Made by a program: the position numbers and the translations under genes | The notes under the pieces: generated by a model | Database searches by the model: none | Seen by the model: only the letters and a program-made list of their open reading frames with translations | What the model was told of the DNA's origin: nothing | NCBI GenBank assembly: GCA_946612455.1 | Contig: CAMOER010000067.1 | Location: forward strand, 1-5,334 | Direction: 5' to 3' | Length of the DNA stretch: 5,334 bases | DNA from: UBA3305 sp002373555 | Lineage (GTDB): Bacteria; Bacillota; Clostridia; Lachnospirales; Lachnospiraceae | Shown here: positions 1-5,006 of the stretch, one piece after another | How the letters are laid out: each line of letters starts with the position of its first letter | How positions within the stretch are numbered: position 1 is the first letter of the stretch

Positions 1-1
1 C

Positions 2-784
2 TGGGACCACAGGCCGCTGACGGACTTCTGGCAGATCGGGCCCGGCAAGGCGAGAAGACTCATGAATGCCTATATGTTCACAATGGGGGATGTCGCTGCG
101 AGAACGCAGTGGGACGAAGAATTCTTCTACAAGACCTTCGGTATTGACGGGGAGATCCTGATCGACCACGCCTGGGGGATCGAGCCGGTCACCATGCGGG
201 ATATCAAGAACTATCACTCGGACAGCCACAGCTTAAGCAACGGGCAGGTGCTTCCGAGGCCCTATAAGTATGATGAGGCCAGGCTGGTCTTCCGTGAAAT
301 GATCGACTCCCTCTGTTCCGGTATGCTGCGCAAAAATCTGACCGCCCCCGCCTTCTCCTGGTGGGTCTCCTACGATTACAAGAGCCTTGAGGAATGCCCT
401 GAATACGACGGACCGCTCGCCATCGATTTCTACGGGAGACTCCACCCAAAGCACACGGGCGGAACGGTAAAAATGAAAATGCCGACCAGCTCCCCCCGCC
501 TTGTCGCGGAAGGGCTGACCGGCTCCTTTGACGCAAAAACAGACCATCGGCTGCTTTTCCGAAGACTTGGAGTCTGCGCGCTCAACACCGAGGAGGATCT
601 CGGCATCTTCCAGCTCGACCTGTTCACGGACTACGACGCGCTCCGGAAAGAGAAAAAAGCTGAGCAGGCCCTGCTTGAGATCCGGACAAAGTACGGACCG
701 AATTCTGTATTCAAGGGAAAGAATCTCCTTGAAGGAGCGACCACGCTCGAGAGAAATATGCAGATCGGCGGGCATAAAGCATAA
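2..784 (+). CDS. Y-family (UmuC/DinB/ImpB-type) DNA polymerase, C-terminal part, cut by the left edge
   Basis: Translesion DNA polymerase of the Y family, which copies past damaged bases at the replication fork. The reading frame is open from base 2, so the ATG at 62 is internal. About 260 residues are visible and the catalytic palm lies outside the window. The upstream codons read PLTDFWQIGPGKARRL, the helix-hairpin-helix region that follows the palm, continuing into a GDVA motif. Next come the stretch around LLIDHAWG-like residues (ILIDHAWGIEP) and SLSNGQVL, typical of Gram-positive UmuC-like polymerases, then the little-finger domain. QLDLF (611-625) matches the beta-clamp binding motif, and the protein ends in the conserved IGGHKA tail. 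The C-terminus looks complete. The gene converges on folT, 60 bp away. I see no good U-tract terminator for this strand. The subfamily (UvrX-like or DinB-like) cannot be settled without the N-terminus. Confidence 0.9.
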   Translation, partial: WDHRPLTDFWQIGPGKARRLMNAYMFTMGDVAARTQWDEEFFYKTFGIDGEILIDHAWGIEPVTMRDIKNYHSDSHSLSNGQVLPRPYKYDEARLVFREMIDSLCSGMLRKNLTAPAFSWWVSYDYKSLEECPEYDGPLAIDFYGRLHPKHTGGTVKMKMPTSSPRLVAEGLTGSFDAKTDHRLLFRRLGVCALNTEEDLGIFQLDLFTDYDALRKEKKAEQALLEIRTKYGPNSVFKGKNLLEGATTLERNMQIGGHKA

Positions 785-819
785 AAATTACCGGAAGCTC
801 CGCAGGGAACTCCCGGTAA
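783..819 (-). terminator. Rho-independent terminator of folT
   Basis: An interrupted inverted repeat has outer arms TTACCGG (788-794) and CCGGTAA (813-819), with further inner pairs (CTCC/GGAA side) and a GCAG loop. Read on the - strand it is followed by five T (complement of 783-787), and it lies 26 bp after the folT stop. The T-run overlaps the stop codon of the convergent polymerase gene. On the + strand the hairpin is followed by A residues rather than T, so it should act mainly on the - strand. Confidence 0.7.
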
Positions 820-844
820 AAAAATTCGTTCTGCCGGCTTCATC

Positions 845-1354
845 TTAAAGCGCCGACACTCTGTCTCCCAGACCGGCAAAGACACGTCCTAATGCGAGGA
901 TCATAATAATCTCGACCGGAATGAGAACCGCACACTGAATCGCCCTCGTCGAAAGGAGCGGCAGATAAGGCGATCCGTACAGCACGGAGATCCACAGCGA
1001 ATTGAGCAAAAGGCTCAGGATCAGCTGATTGATCCCGACAGCGGCAGCCACCCTGGGTACAGTCGTTTTTCCCTTGAGGAAGAATCCGAAAACAGCTCCC
1101 GTCAGAAAGGCTGTGACCGTAAAGCCCGGAAAATAGGGACCGATCGGGAAAACAAGCGCTCCGACGAAATCGCCCAGCGCTCCGACGGCCGCAGCCGGAA
1201 GCGGTCCGAAAAGCATGCCTGCAACGGCTACCGGCACAAAGCTGAAGCCGATCTTCAGATTCCAGGCATTGATCGACAGGAAACGGTTGAGCACGATCTC
1301 CATAGCTGTCAGCAAACCGATGTAGACGATTTTCGATGTATCAAACTTCTTCAT
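845..1354 (-). CDS. folT: Folate ECF transporter S component (FolT family)
   Basis: Substrate-binding membrane subunit of an energy-coupling-factor transporter. It binds folate and works with a shared EcfT/EcfA/EcfA' module, not present here. The 169-residue length is normal for an S component. The protein is very hydrophobic, with about five or six predicted membrane segments (roughly residues 8-26, 36-58, 60-72, 78-94, 102-125 and 138-160). The N-terminal stretch LNRFLSINAWNLKIGFSFVP (residues 22-41) and the following AGMLFGP are what I recognise from the FolT family. The start is set by AGGAGG (1360-1365) five bases before ATG. It follows fchA in the same orientation across a repeat-filled 142-bp gap and is followed by a hairpin terminator. 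Pairing with fchA supports folate as the substrate. A different vitamin remains possible because S components diverge quickly. Confidence 0.85.
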   Translation of the reverse strand: MKKFDTSKIVYIGLLTAMEIVLNRFLSINAWNLKIGFSFVPVAVAGMLFGPLPAAAVGALGDFVGALVFPIGPYFPGFTVTAFLTGAVFGFFLKGKTTVPRVAAAVGINQLILSLLLNSLWISVLYGSPYLPLLSTRAIQCAVLIPVEIIMILALGRVFAGLGDRVSAL

Positions 1355-1362
1355 AAAAACCT

Positions 1363-1514
1363 CCTCACAACAGTCTGTATCGCTAAATCCTAAACACTCC
1401 TGTACAACAGTCTATGACGCTTATTCCTGACTCTCCCGTACAGAAGTCTGCATCGCTGATTCATAACACTCCCGTACAGCAGCCTGCCGCGCTGATTCAG
1501 GTAAAGCTCCCGTA
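1363..1514. repeat. Degenerate 36-bp tandem repeat array between fchA and folT
   Basis: Four imperfect units lie head to tail: 1363-1398, 1399-1434, 1435-1470 and 1471-1508, the last being 38 bp, with a partial fifth start at 1509-1514. On the + strand most units begin CCCGTACA or CCTGTACA, continue CAGTCTG..TCGCTGATTC and end near ACACT. The array begins inside the last codons of fchA: the gene's own end (GGGAGCTTTACC then TGAATCAGCG on the - strand) matches the later units (GGGAGTGTTA then TGAATCAGCG). It ends at the folT ribosome binding site. Each unit therefore carries a GGGAG/AGGAG-like core. It looks like repeated duplication of the gene end/leader, followed by drift. Confidence 0.8.
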
Positions 1515-2114
1515 AACGTTTTCGAAGACCTCTTCCGCCATTGCCCCGTACTTCTTCATGCCTTCCTCGATCCGGGCATTTAATTGTTCGGCATAGGCGC
1601 GGTCCTTCATGAGGCGTGTATTTACTCTGACATTGACGGCTGCGCCCTTCAGCGCACCCAGACAGAGCGCTGCACCGGTCGCCGCGTCCGAAATCATGAT
1701 GCGGCTCCCTTTCTCCGAGAATTCCTTCTCAAGGCAGATCGCCTCGCAGCAGAATTCAAAGATTTCCATCGGTGCGCCCGCCGCTTCGCGAAGGCAGGCT
1801 TCCATCACCTCGGCACGCGAAGGATCATCCTTCGGAATCCCGTAAGCCCGGCTCAGCGGCTCAAAAGCTGCCGCATCCTTCTCAATACACGCAAGCAGCC
1901 GGACCCGAAGGTCCTGCGCTCTGCCCATCAATTCACGGATCTCATCCTCGACATCCGCATATTTTTTCTTGCCGACAGTCAGCTCGCCGACCATATCGCC
2001 AAGGGCGATTCCGACCGCACCGACAAGTGCGCTCGCACCGCCGCCGCCCGGCACCGGAGCCTTTGAGGCAAGCTGCTCTGTAAATTCTCTCAAGCTGATT
2101 TCCGTCATATCCAT
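1497..2114 (-). CDS. fchA: Methenyl-tetrahydrofolate cyclohydrolase, FTCD cyclodeaminase/cyclohydrolase family (FchA-like)
   Basis: Stand-alone cytoplasmic member of the formiminotransferase-cyclodeaminase family. In clostridia such proteins convert 5,10-methenyl-THF and 10-formyl-THF into each other in one-carbon metabolism. Relatives act as formimino-THF cyclodeaminases, so the exact reaction is inferred. The 205 residues match the single-domain length. Hallmarks seen are APVPGGGGASALVGA (residues 19-33), VGKKKY (47-52) and the C-terminal SDAATGAAL...NVRVN block (142-165), all in the expected order and without an interruption. The start ATG follows GGAGG (2120-2124) by five bases; a second ATG two codons in (2106-2108) is a less likely alternative. 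folT lies downstream, supporting a folate role. The final codons form the beginning of the 36-bp repeat array. The 5' side has a separate 36-bp repeat pair and a gene relic. Confidence 0.88.
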   Translation of the reverse strand: MDMTEISLREFTEQLASKAPVPGGGGASALVGAVGIALGDMVGELTVGKKKYADVEDEIRELMGRAQDLRVRLLACIEKDAAAFEPLSRAYGIPKDDPSRAEVMEACLREAAGAPMEIFEFCCEAICLEKEFSEKGSRIMISDAATGAALCLGALKGAAVNVRVNTRLMKDRAYAEQLNARIEEGMKKYGAMAEEVFENVYGSFT

Positions 2115-2177
2115 GATTTCCTCCGCAACTGTAAGTCAGGATCCGACCTCTTCATGTGCTGCCGCCCAAAGCATTGC

Positions 2178-2249
2178 TTTCCGGCTCATTGTGATCCGGC
2201 AGATCTTCACTGCCTTTCAGCGCACCGCGATCCGACAGATCTTTACCGC
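2178..2249. repeat. Two-copy 36-bp tandem repeat upstream of fchA
   Basis: Two adjoining 36-bp copies, 2178-2213 and 2214-2249, share the core GATCCG-C-AGATCTT-AC (on the + strand GATCCGGCAGATCTTCAC and GATCCGACAGATCTTTAC). On the - strand they read in one frame as AVKICRI followed by diverged residues, with several differences falling at third codon positions (GCG/GCA, GTA/GTG, TGT/TGC). The first copy (- strand order) is fused to the isochorismatase-like fragment and contains an in-frame TGA. The sequence is unrelated to the array downstream of fchA, although the period is the same. Confidence 0.75.
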
Positions 2250-2336
2250 AGGAACGATGGCCTGGGCTTCCTTTGTGCCCAGCGCGCCGTCCACAAAATC
2301 CGTCTGCATATCTACAACGATCAATTAATTCTGCAT
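2217..2336 (-). pseudogene. Degraded N-terminal fragment of an isochorismatase/nicotinamidase-family cysteine hydrolase
   Basis: Read from ATG at 2334-2336, the frame gives MQN, a TAA stop (2325-2327), then LIVVDMQTDFVDGALG and TKEAQAIVPAV, ending at TGA (2217-2219). The VVDMQxDF...GALGT...A..IVP pattern is the N-terminal signature of isochorismatase-fold hydrolases such as nicotinamidase, and the first Asp of VDMQ is a catalytic-triad residue in that family. Only about 30 of the usual roughly 170-210 residues remain; the later Lys and the Cys nucleophile are absent. A good ribosome binding site, GGGAGG at 2348-2353, still sits 11 bases before the ATG, suggesting an originally functional gene start. 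The homology stops where the 36-bp repeat begins, so deletion and repeat formation may be linked. A short peptide starting at the TTG at 2322-2324 cannot be excluded but would lack the active site. Confidence 0.75.
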
Positions 2337-2390
2337 AGTACTGTAAACCTCCCAAATGAAAGTGAAGTATCTCCCCCTCAGGCTGTCCCA

Positions 2391-2419
2391 ACTATAACAC
2401 AGCCATCAAAAAAAGAACA
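2391..2419 (-). promoter_or_regulatory. Candidate extended -10 promoter for the fchA-folT unit
   Basis: On the - strand TGTTATAGT gives an extended -10 (TATAGT at 2391-2396 with TG one base upstream). A weak -35, TGTTCT (2414-2419), lies 17 bp upstream. Transcription would start near 2384 and run through the hydrolase relic into fchA and folT. The -35 is poor and overlaps the T-run of the terminator candidate, so this is a sequence-only guess. Confidence 0.4.
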
Positions 2420-2453
2420 GAGTCCGTCTGAAATTCCTGCTTTCGCAGATATC
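2408..2453 (-). terminator. Weak terminator candidate downstream of the epimerase gene
   Basis: On the - strand there is a hairpin with stem CTGC/GCAG and a GAAA tetraloop (2437-2448), extendable to about 2432-2453 with one mismatch. A short CAGA/TCTG hairpin follows (2418-2430), then TTC and seven T (2408-2414). It lies about 80 bp after the epimerase stop. The stem next to the T-run is only four pairs, so termination strength is doubtful. Confidence 0.35.
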
Positions 2454-2534
2454 TCACACGAACTCCGTTCACAGATCCTCATTGTTTGCCGAAAGAGGAA
2501 AATTCATCCGGCCAGGCAGTCCCTAAAAAACACT

Positions 2535-3656
2535 TTATGCATGAACCGGATGACGGACCGGCGTATGGTTTTTCATAAATGCCCGCAGTCGGTCGGCAAG
2601 AGAAATTCTTTCCGCCGCAGCATCTCTGATAGAAACATTTCCCCTGATCTTTCCTTCCGTCACCAGCCAGACGGCTTCGTCCCGAAGCGTTTCCTCGTAC
2701 GAGCGGGTGTGATATCCCAGTTCCTGTTCCGCCTTGGAATAATCAAATGTATTGTTGCGGTCAAGATTGTAGACGGAGAACTTTGTCATCATCGGCTTGC
2801 TGCCGGTTTTGGCAGCCTTTTTTTCCATTTTGTCTGCCAGACGGTATGACAGAGAGATGGGCAGGTAGAACAAAGGTCTCTTACAGCCGCAGGCATCGTG
2901 AAGCATACCGGCGACCTCTTTCAGAGTCACTTCCCTGTTTCCCAGAATATAGCATTCGCCCTTGCGGCCTTTGTCCGCTGCAGCAATCGTACCGTAAGCC
3001 AGATCTCTCACGTCGCAGAGATTAAAGCTGCCGCCCATGCCGATCGGCATCTCACCGTTCATGATCTTTATGACGGTTCTGGTAGTCTCACTGATCGCAT
3101 GATCGTTCGGTCCGAGAATACCGCTCGGATGAACGACGCAGGCGTTCAGCCCTTCGGCGGCTGCATCCAGGACCTTCTGCGTCGCGATTGCCTTCGACCG
3201 GCTGTACCATCCCACGACCTTCTCGTCTTCATAGGGAACGAATTGATTTACTTCCCGGATCACCTGTCCCTTCGGCAGTTCCGGAATAGCGCCGGTGCTC
3301 GAGACATAGACAAGTTTTTTGCACTGCGGATGCGCTTTGGCAGCAGCGATAATATTTTCCGTACCGCCCACATTGACGGCCATCAGCTTTTCGCTGTAGT
3401 CCGGATTCACAGTGACCATGGATGCACAATGAATGCAGACTGTTTCCGTCTCTTCATCCGTTTCAAAAAATCGGCTGCAGTCCTCCGCGCTGCAAAGGTC
3501 TCCCTCAAAGATCTCCACTCCGTCCGGGATATATTTCACGGCCGGATCGCCCTGAAGGACAAATGCCCGAACGCTGTCCCCGCGCTCCAGAAGCTGCTGA
3601 CAGATGTTAGATCCGAGAAAACCTGCTGCTCCGGTAAGTAAATATAATTTCTTCAT
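2535..3656 (-). CDS. NAD(P)-dependent epimerase/dehydratase, extended SDR superfamily
   Basis: Cytoplasmic oxidoreductase or epimerase with an N-terminal Rossmann fold. The dinucleotide-binding motif TGAAGFLG is at residues 8-15. An acidic residue pair after strand 3 (EGDL, 51-54) is as expected. VYVSST (117-121) carries the catalytic Ser region, and YSRSK (151-155) is the YxxxK active site. VVHPSGILGP (174-183) and the DVRDLA segment (215-220) are typical of the extended SDRs that include dihydroflavonol-4-reductase and 3-beta-hydroxysteroid dehydrogenase-like proteins. The C-terminal FDYSKAEQELGY is the usual substrate-domain end. The 373 residues slightly exceed the common 320-350, owing to a charged tail ending in His/Pro-rich residues. 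AGGAGG (3665-3670) eight bases before ATG fixes the start. The substrate cannot be told from sequence. The gene looks monocistronic, with an inverted repeat just upstream of its ribosome binding site. Confidence 0.87.
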   Translation of the reverse strand: MKKLYLLTGAAGFLGSNICQQLLERGDSVRAFVLQGDPAVKYIPDGVEIFEGDLCSAEDCSRFFETDEETETVCIHCASMVTVNPDYSEKLMAVNVGGTENIIAAAKAHPQCKKLVYVSSTGAIPELPKGQVIREVNQFVPYEDEKVVGWYSRSKAIATQKVLDAAAEGLNACVVHPSGILGPNDHAISETTRTVIKIMNGEMPIGMGGSFNLCDVRDLAYGTIAAADKGRKGECYILGNREVTLKEVAGMLHDACGCKRPLFYLPISLSYRLADKMEKKAAKTGSKPMMTKFSVYNLDRNNTFDYSKAEQELGYHTRSYEETLRDEAVWLVTEGKIRGNVSIRDAAAERISLADRLRAFMKNHTPVRHPVHA

Positions 3657-3674
3657 TGTGAAAACCTCCTCTGT

Positions 3675-3692
3675 AAATATGTGTACATATTT
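3675..3692. promoter_or_regulatory. AT-rich inverted repeat, possible repressor operator of the epimerase gene
   Basis: Perfect 8-bp arms AAATATGT and ACATATTT are separated by GT, making an 18-bp dyad. It lies four bases upstream of the epimerase Shine-Dalgarno. Size and symmetry resemble operators of dimeric helix-turn-helix repressors, for example TetR- or MarR-type. As RNA it could form only a weak AU hairpin, so a DNA-binding site is more likely. A second, GC-rich dyad GACCG-ATC-CGGTC (3693-3705) abuts it. No regulator gene of those families is in the window. Confidence 0.45.
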
Positions 3693-3726
3693 GACCGATC
3701 CGGTCGGATGCCGGTACTGTCATCCG

Positions 3727-3813
3727 CTCACGCTCTGCGCTCGCGGTGCAGTTCCTTTGCCGCAGTATCCGCGGCGCCGCTCCTCAGACTCAGGCTCTGC
3801 GCCTGCGGTGCAG
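3727..3813. repeat. GC-rich 25-bp direct repeat, each copy able to form a hairpin
   Basis: Copies at 3727-3751 and 3789-3813 match at 22 of 25 positions and start 62 bp apart. The core GCTCTGCGCxxGCGGTGCAG folds as CTGCGC(C/T) against GGTGCAG with a three-base loop. On the + strand the odd pairs are G.U wobbles, while on the - strand they become A.C mismatches. The 62-bp offset is not a multiple of three, so the copies cannot encode a repeated peptide in one frame. This favours a nucleic-acid-level element. Confidence 0.55.
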
Positions 3814-3947
3814 CACCGATCTTCATTTCTCTGCTGTCCGTATCCGGATGACTGTCTGCTTAACTGTATGGCCTTACTTTAGAGGTTTTTTGTTTTTGTT
3901 TTGCTTATGAAATGTTAAAGAGTTGTTATTATAATCAAATTTATTCC

Positions 3948-5006
3948 TCACAGATCCCTCAGGATCCGCACGGTAAAGGTGCTTCCCTCCCCCGGAGTGC
4001 TCTCTACCCGGATCTCGCCGCCGGCTATATCGATGATCCGTTTCACCAGTGCCAGCCCCAGACCATTTCCCTGCACAGAGTGGGACGTATCCCCCTGATA
4101 GAATTTATCGAAGATATGCCGCACTGTTTCCGGCGGCATCCCGCAGCCCGAGTCACGGACCGTAACAACGGCTTCGTCATTTTCCGTCTTCAGGGAAATG
4201 CCGACCGTTCCGCCGGGTTCCGTAAATTTGAAAGCATTCGACAGCAGGTTATTCCACACGATCGAGAGCAGTTCCCTGTCCGAACTGATCAGCACATCAT
4301 CCTCTATATCCGGTTCGATCTCGATCCCTTTTTCTTCCCAGACGGTTTCAAAGCCCAGAAGACATTCCGTCAGCTGTCCGCCCAGATCGAACGACTCCGC
4401 TTTCAGATGGATCTGCTGATTTTCCAGACGGTTCAGGCGCAGAATATTTGTGATCAGTGTATTCAGACGCATCGCCGCATCCGAGATGGTTCCGGCATAC
4501 TCTCTACGTTCTTCTTCGGAGAGATCCTCCGCATTCAGCAGACTGCTGTAGCTCTGAATGACGGACAGCGGAGTTTTGAGCTCATGGGAAACATTGGAAA
4601 CAAAATCCGTTTTCAGCGTTTCGATGCTTCCCAGCTCCGCGATCATTGCATTCAGGTCATGGATCATCCGGTCCAGATAGTCTTCCTTCTCCTCATCATG
4701 CAGCGACTCGATCCGTACCGTAAAGTCACCGTGCGCAACCTTTTTGGTCGCCTCGGAGATCTTCTGCAGCGGCGTGTCATATACAGCTTTCATCCGTGAC
4801 CGGATCAGCAGTGTGAGGAGGGAAGCGGCTCCGATCCAATAGAAGACCATCACGTGCGTCTGGATGATCGGGTTCCATCCGGCGCTGTCCATACCGACAA
4901 GAAGAGCCATCTGCAGGCCTGCAGTGATCAGCAGAACACCGAGTACGATCCAGAATATGGACAAAGGAAAACGGCTGCGGCGCTCCTCCCTGGATTTGTT
5001 TTTCAT
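3948..5006 (-). CDS. Two-component sensor histidine kinase, HAMP-HisKA-HATPase
   Basis: Membrane-bound kinase of 352 residues that autophosphorylates on His and passes the phosphate to the regulator encoded just upstream. A basic N-terminus is followed by two membrane segments (about residues 14-37 and 51-69) with only a short loop of about 13 residues between them. It therefore has no sizeable extracellular sensor domain and may sense within the membrane or through a partner. A HAMP linker follows (about 70-125). The HisKA motif FVSNVSHELKTP carries phospho-acceptor His141. The ATPase domain shows the N box WNNLLSNAFKFT (251-262), G1 DSGCGM (285-290), F box IFDKFYQ (298-304) and G2 GNGLGLAL (313-320). 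All catalytic motifs are intact. Its ATG overlaps the regulator's TGA in ATGA, implying translational coupling. The signal is unknown. Confidence 0.93.
   Translation of the reverse strand: MKNKSREERRSRFPLSIFWIVLGVLLITAGLQMALLVGMDSAGWNPIIQTHVMVFYWIGAASLLTLLIRSRMKAVYDTPLQKISEATKKVAHGDFTVRIESLHDEEKEDYLDRMIHDLNAMIAELGSIETLKTDFVSNVSHELKTPLSVIQSYSSLLNAEDLSEEERREYAGTISDAAMRLNTLITNILRLNRLENQQIHLKAESFDLGGQLTECLLGFETVWEEKGIEIEPDIEDDVLISSDRELLSIVWNNLLSNAFKFTEPGGTVGISLKTENDEAVVTVRDSGCGMPPETVRHIFDKFYQGDTSHSVQGNGLGLALVKRIIDIAGGEIRVESTPGEGSTFTVRILRDL

Larger units (their letters stand above)
2115..2534. other. Gene-poor region between fchA and the epimerase gene
   Basis: This 420-bp stretch has no intact gene. 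From right to left on the - strand it contains: about 80 bp with no recognisable signal (2454-2534, only a T-run at 2524-2529 just after the epimerase stop); two adjacent hairpins with a T-run (2408-2453); a candidate extended -10 promoter (2391-2419); an intact-looking ribosome binding site GGGAGG (2348-2353) before a degraded isochorismatase-family start; a 36-bp tandem repeat pair; and the fchA ribosome binding site. I looked for a THF riboswitch, which would suit a folate operon, and did not recognise one. Confidence 0.6.
3657..3947. other. Intergenic region between the epimerase and histidine kinase genes
   Basis: About 290 bp without a convincing gene. Next to the epimerase are its ribosome binding site and two adjoining palindromes (3675-3705). 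The middle (about 3720-3815) is GC-rich and carries a 25-bp direct repeat. The kinase-proximal end (about 3880-3947) is strongly AT-rich, with T-runs on the + strand (3885-3900). A TATAAT-like hexamer can be read on either strand near 3928-3935, but no suitable -35 was found. The epimerase promoter probably lies in this region, but I cannot place it. Confidence 0.55.

Noticed and set aside
1363..1514. The 36-bp array as a CRISPR
   Set aside because: Units adjoin directly with no unique spacers, are highly diverged and start inside a gene. There are no cas genes.
2152..2391. - strand open frame of 79 codons over the hydrolase relic
   Set aside because: It is in a different frame from the VVDMQTDF homology, and its translation is low-complexity without known motifs.
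2154..2849. + strand open frame of 231 codons across the gene-poor region and the epimerase 3' end
   Set aside because: It runs through the repeat pair, the hydrolase relic and antisense epimerase sequence, so it is not a real gene. The relic is much better read on the - strand.
2898..3641. Long + strand open frame of 247 codons opposite the epimerase
   Set aside because: It is antisense to a clear SDR enzyme, with no recognisable domain and no ribosome binding site noted.
3728..3826. - strand 32-codon frame in the GC-rich intergenic repeat
   Set aside because: It has no ribosome binding site, and the two repeat copies fall in different frames, so there is no sign of coding selection.
3868..3905. 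T-rich stretch on the + strand as a possible terminator
   Set aside because: The only hairpin before it has about four pairs including a wobble, and no + strand gene ends nearby.
3912..4799. Long + strand open frame of 295 codons opposite the histidine kinase
   Set aside because: It is antisense to a kinase with every catalytic motif, and its translation shows no recognisable domain. It is a frame shadow.
4911..4924. Perfect 14-bp palindrome CTGCAGGCCTGCAG
   Set aside because: It lies inside the coding sequence for the kinase's first membrane segment and is explained by the codons for AGLQ. Probably chance.
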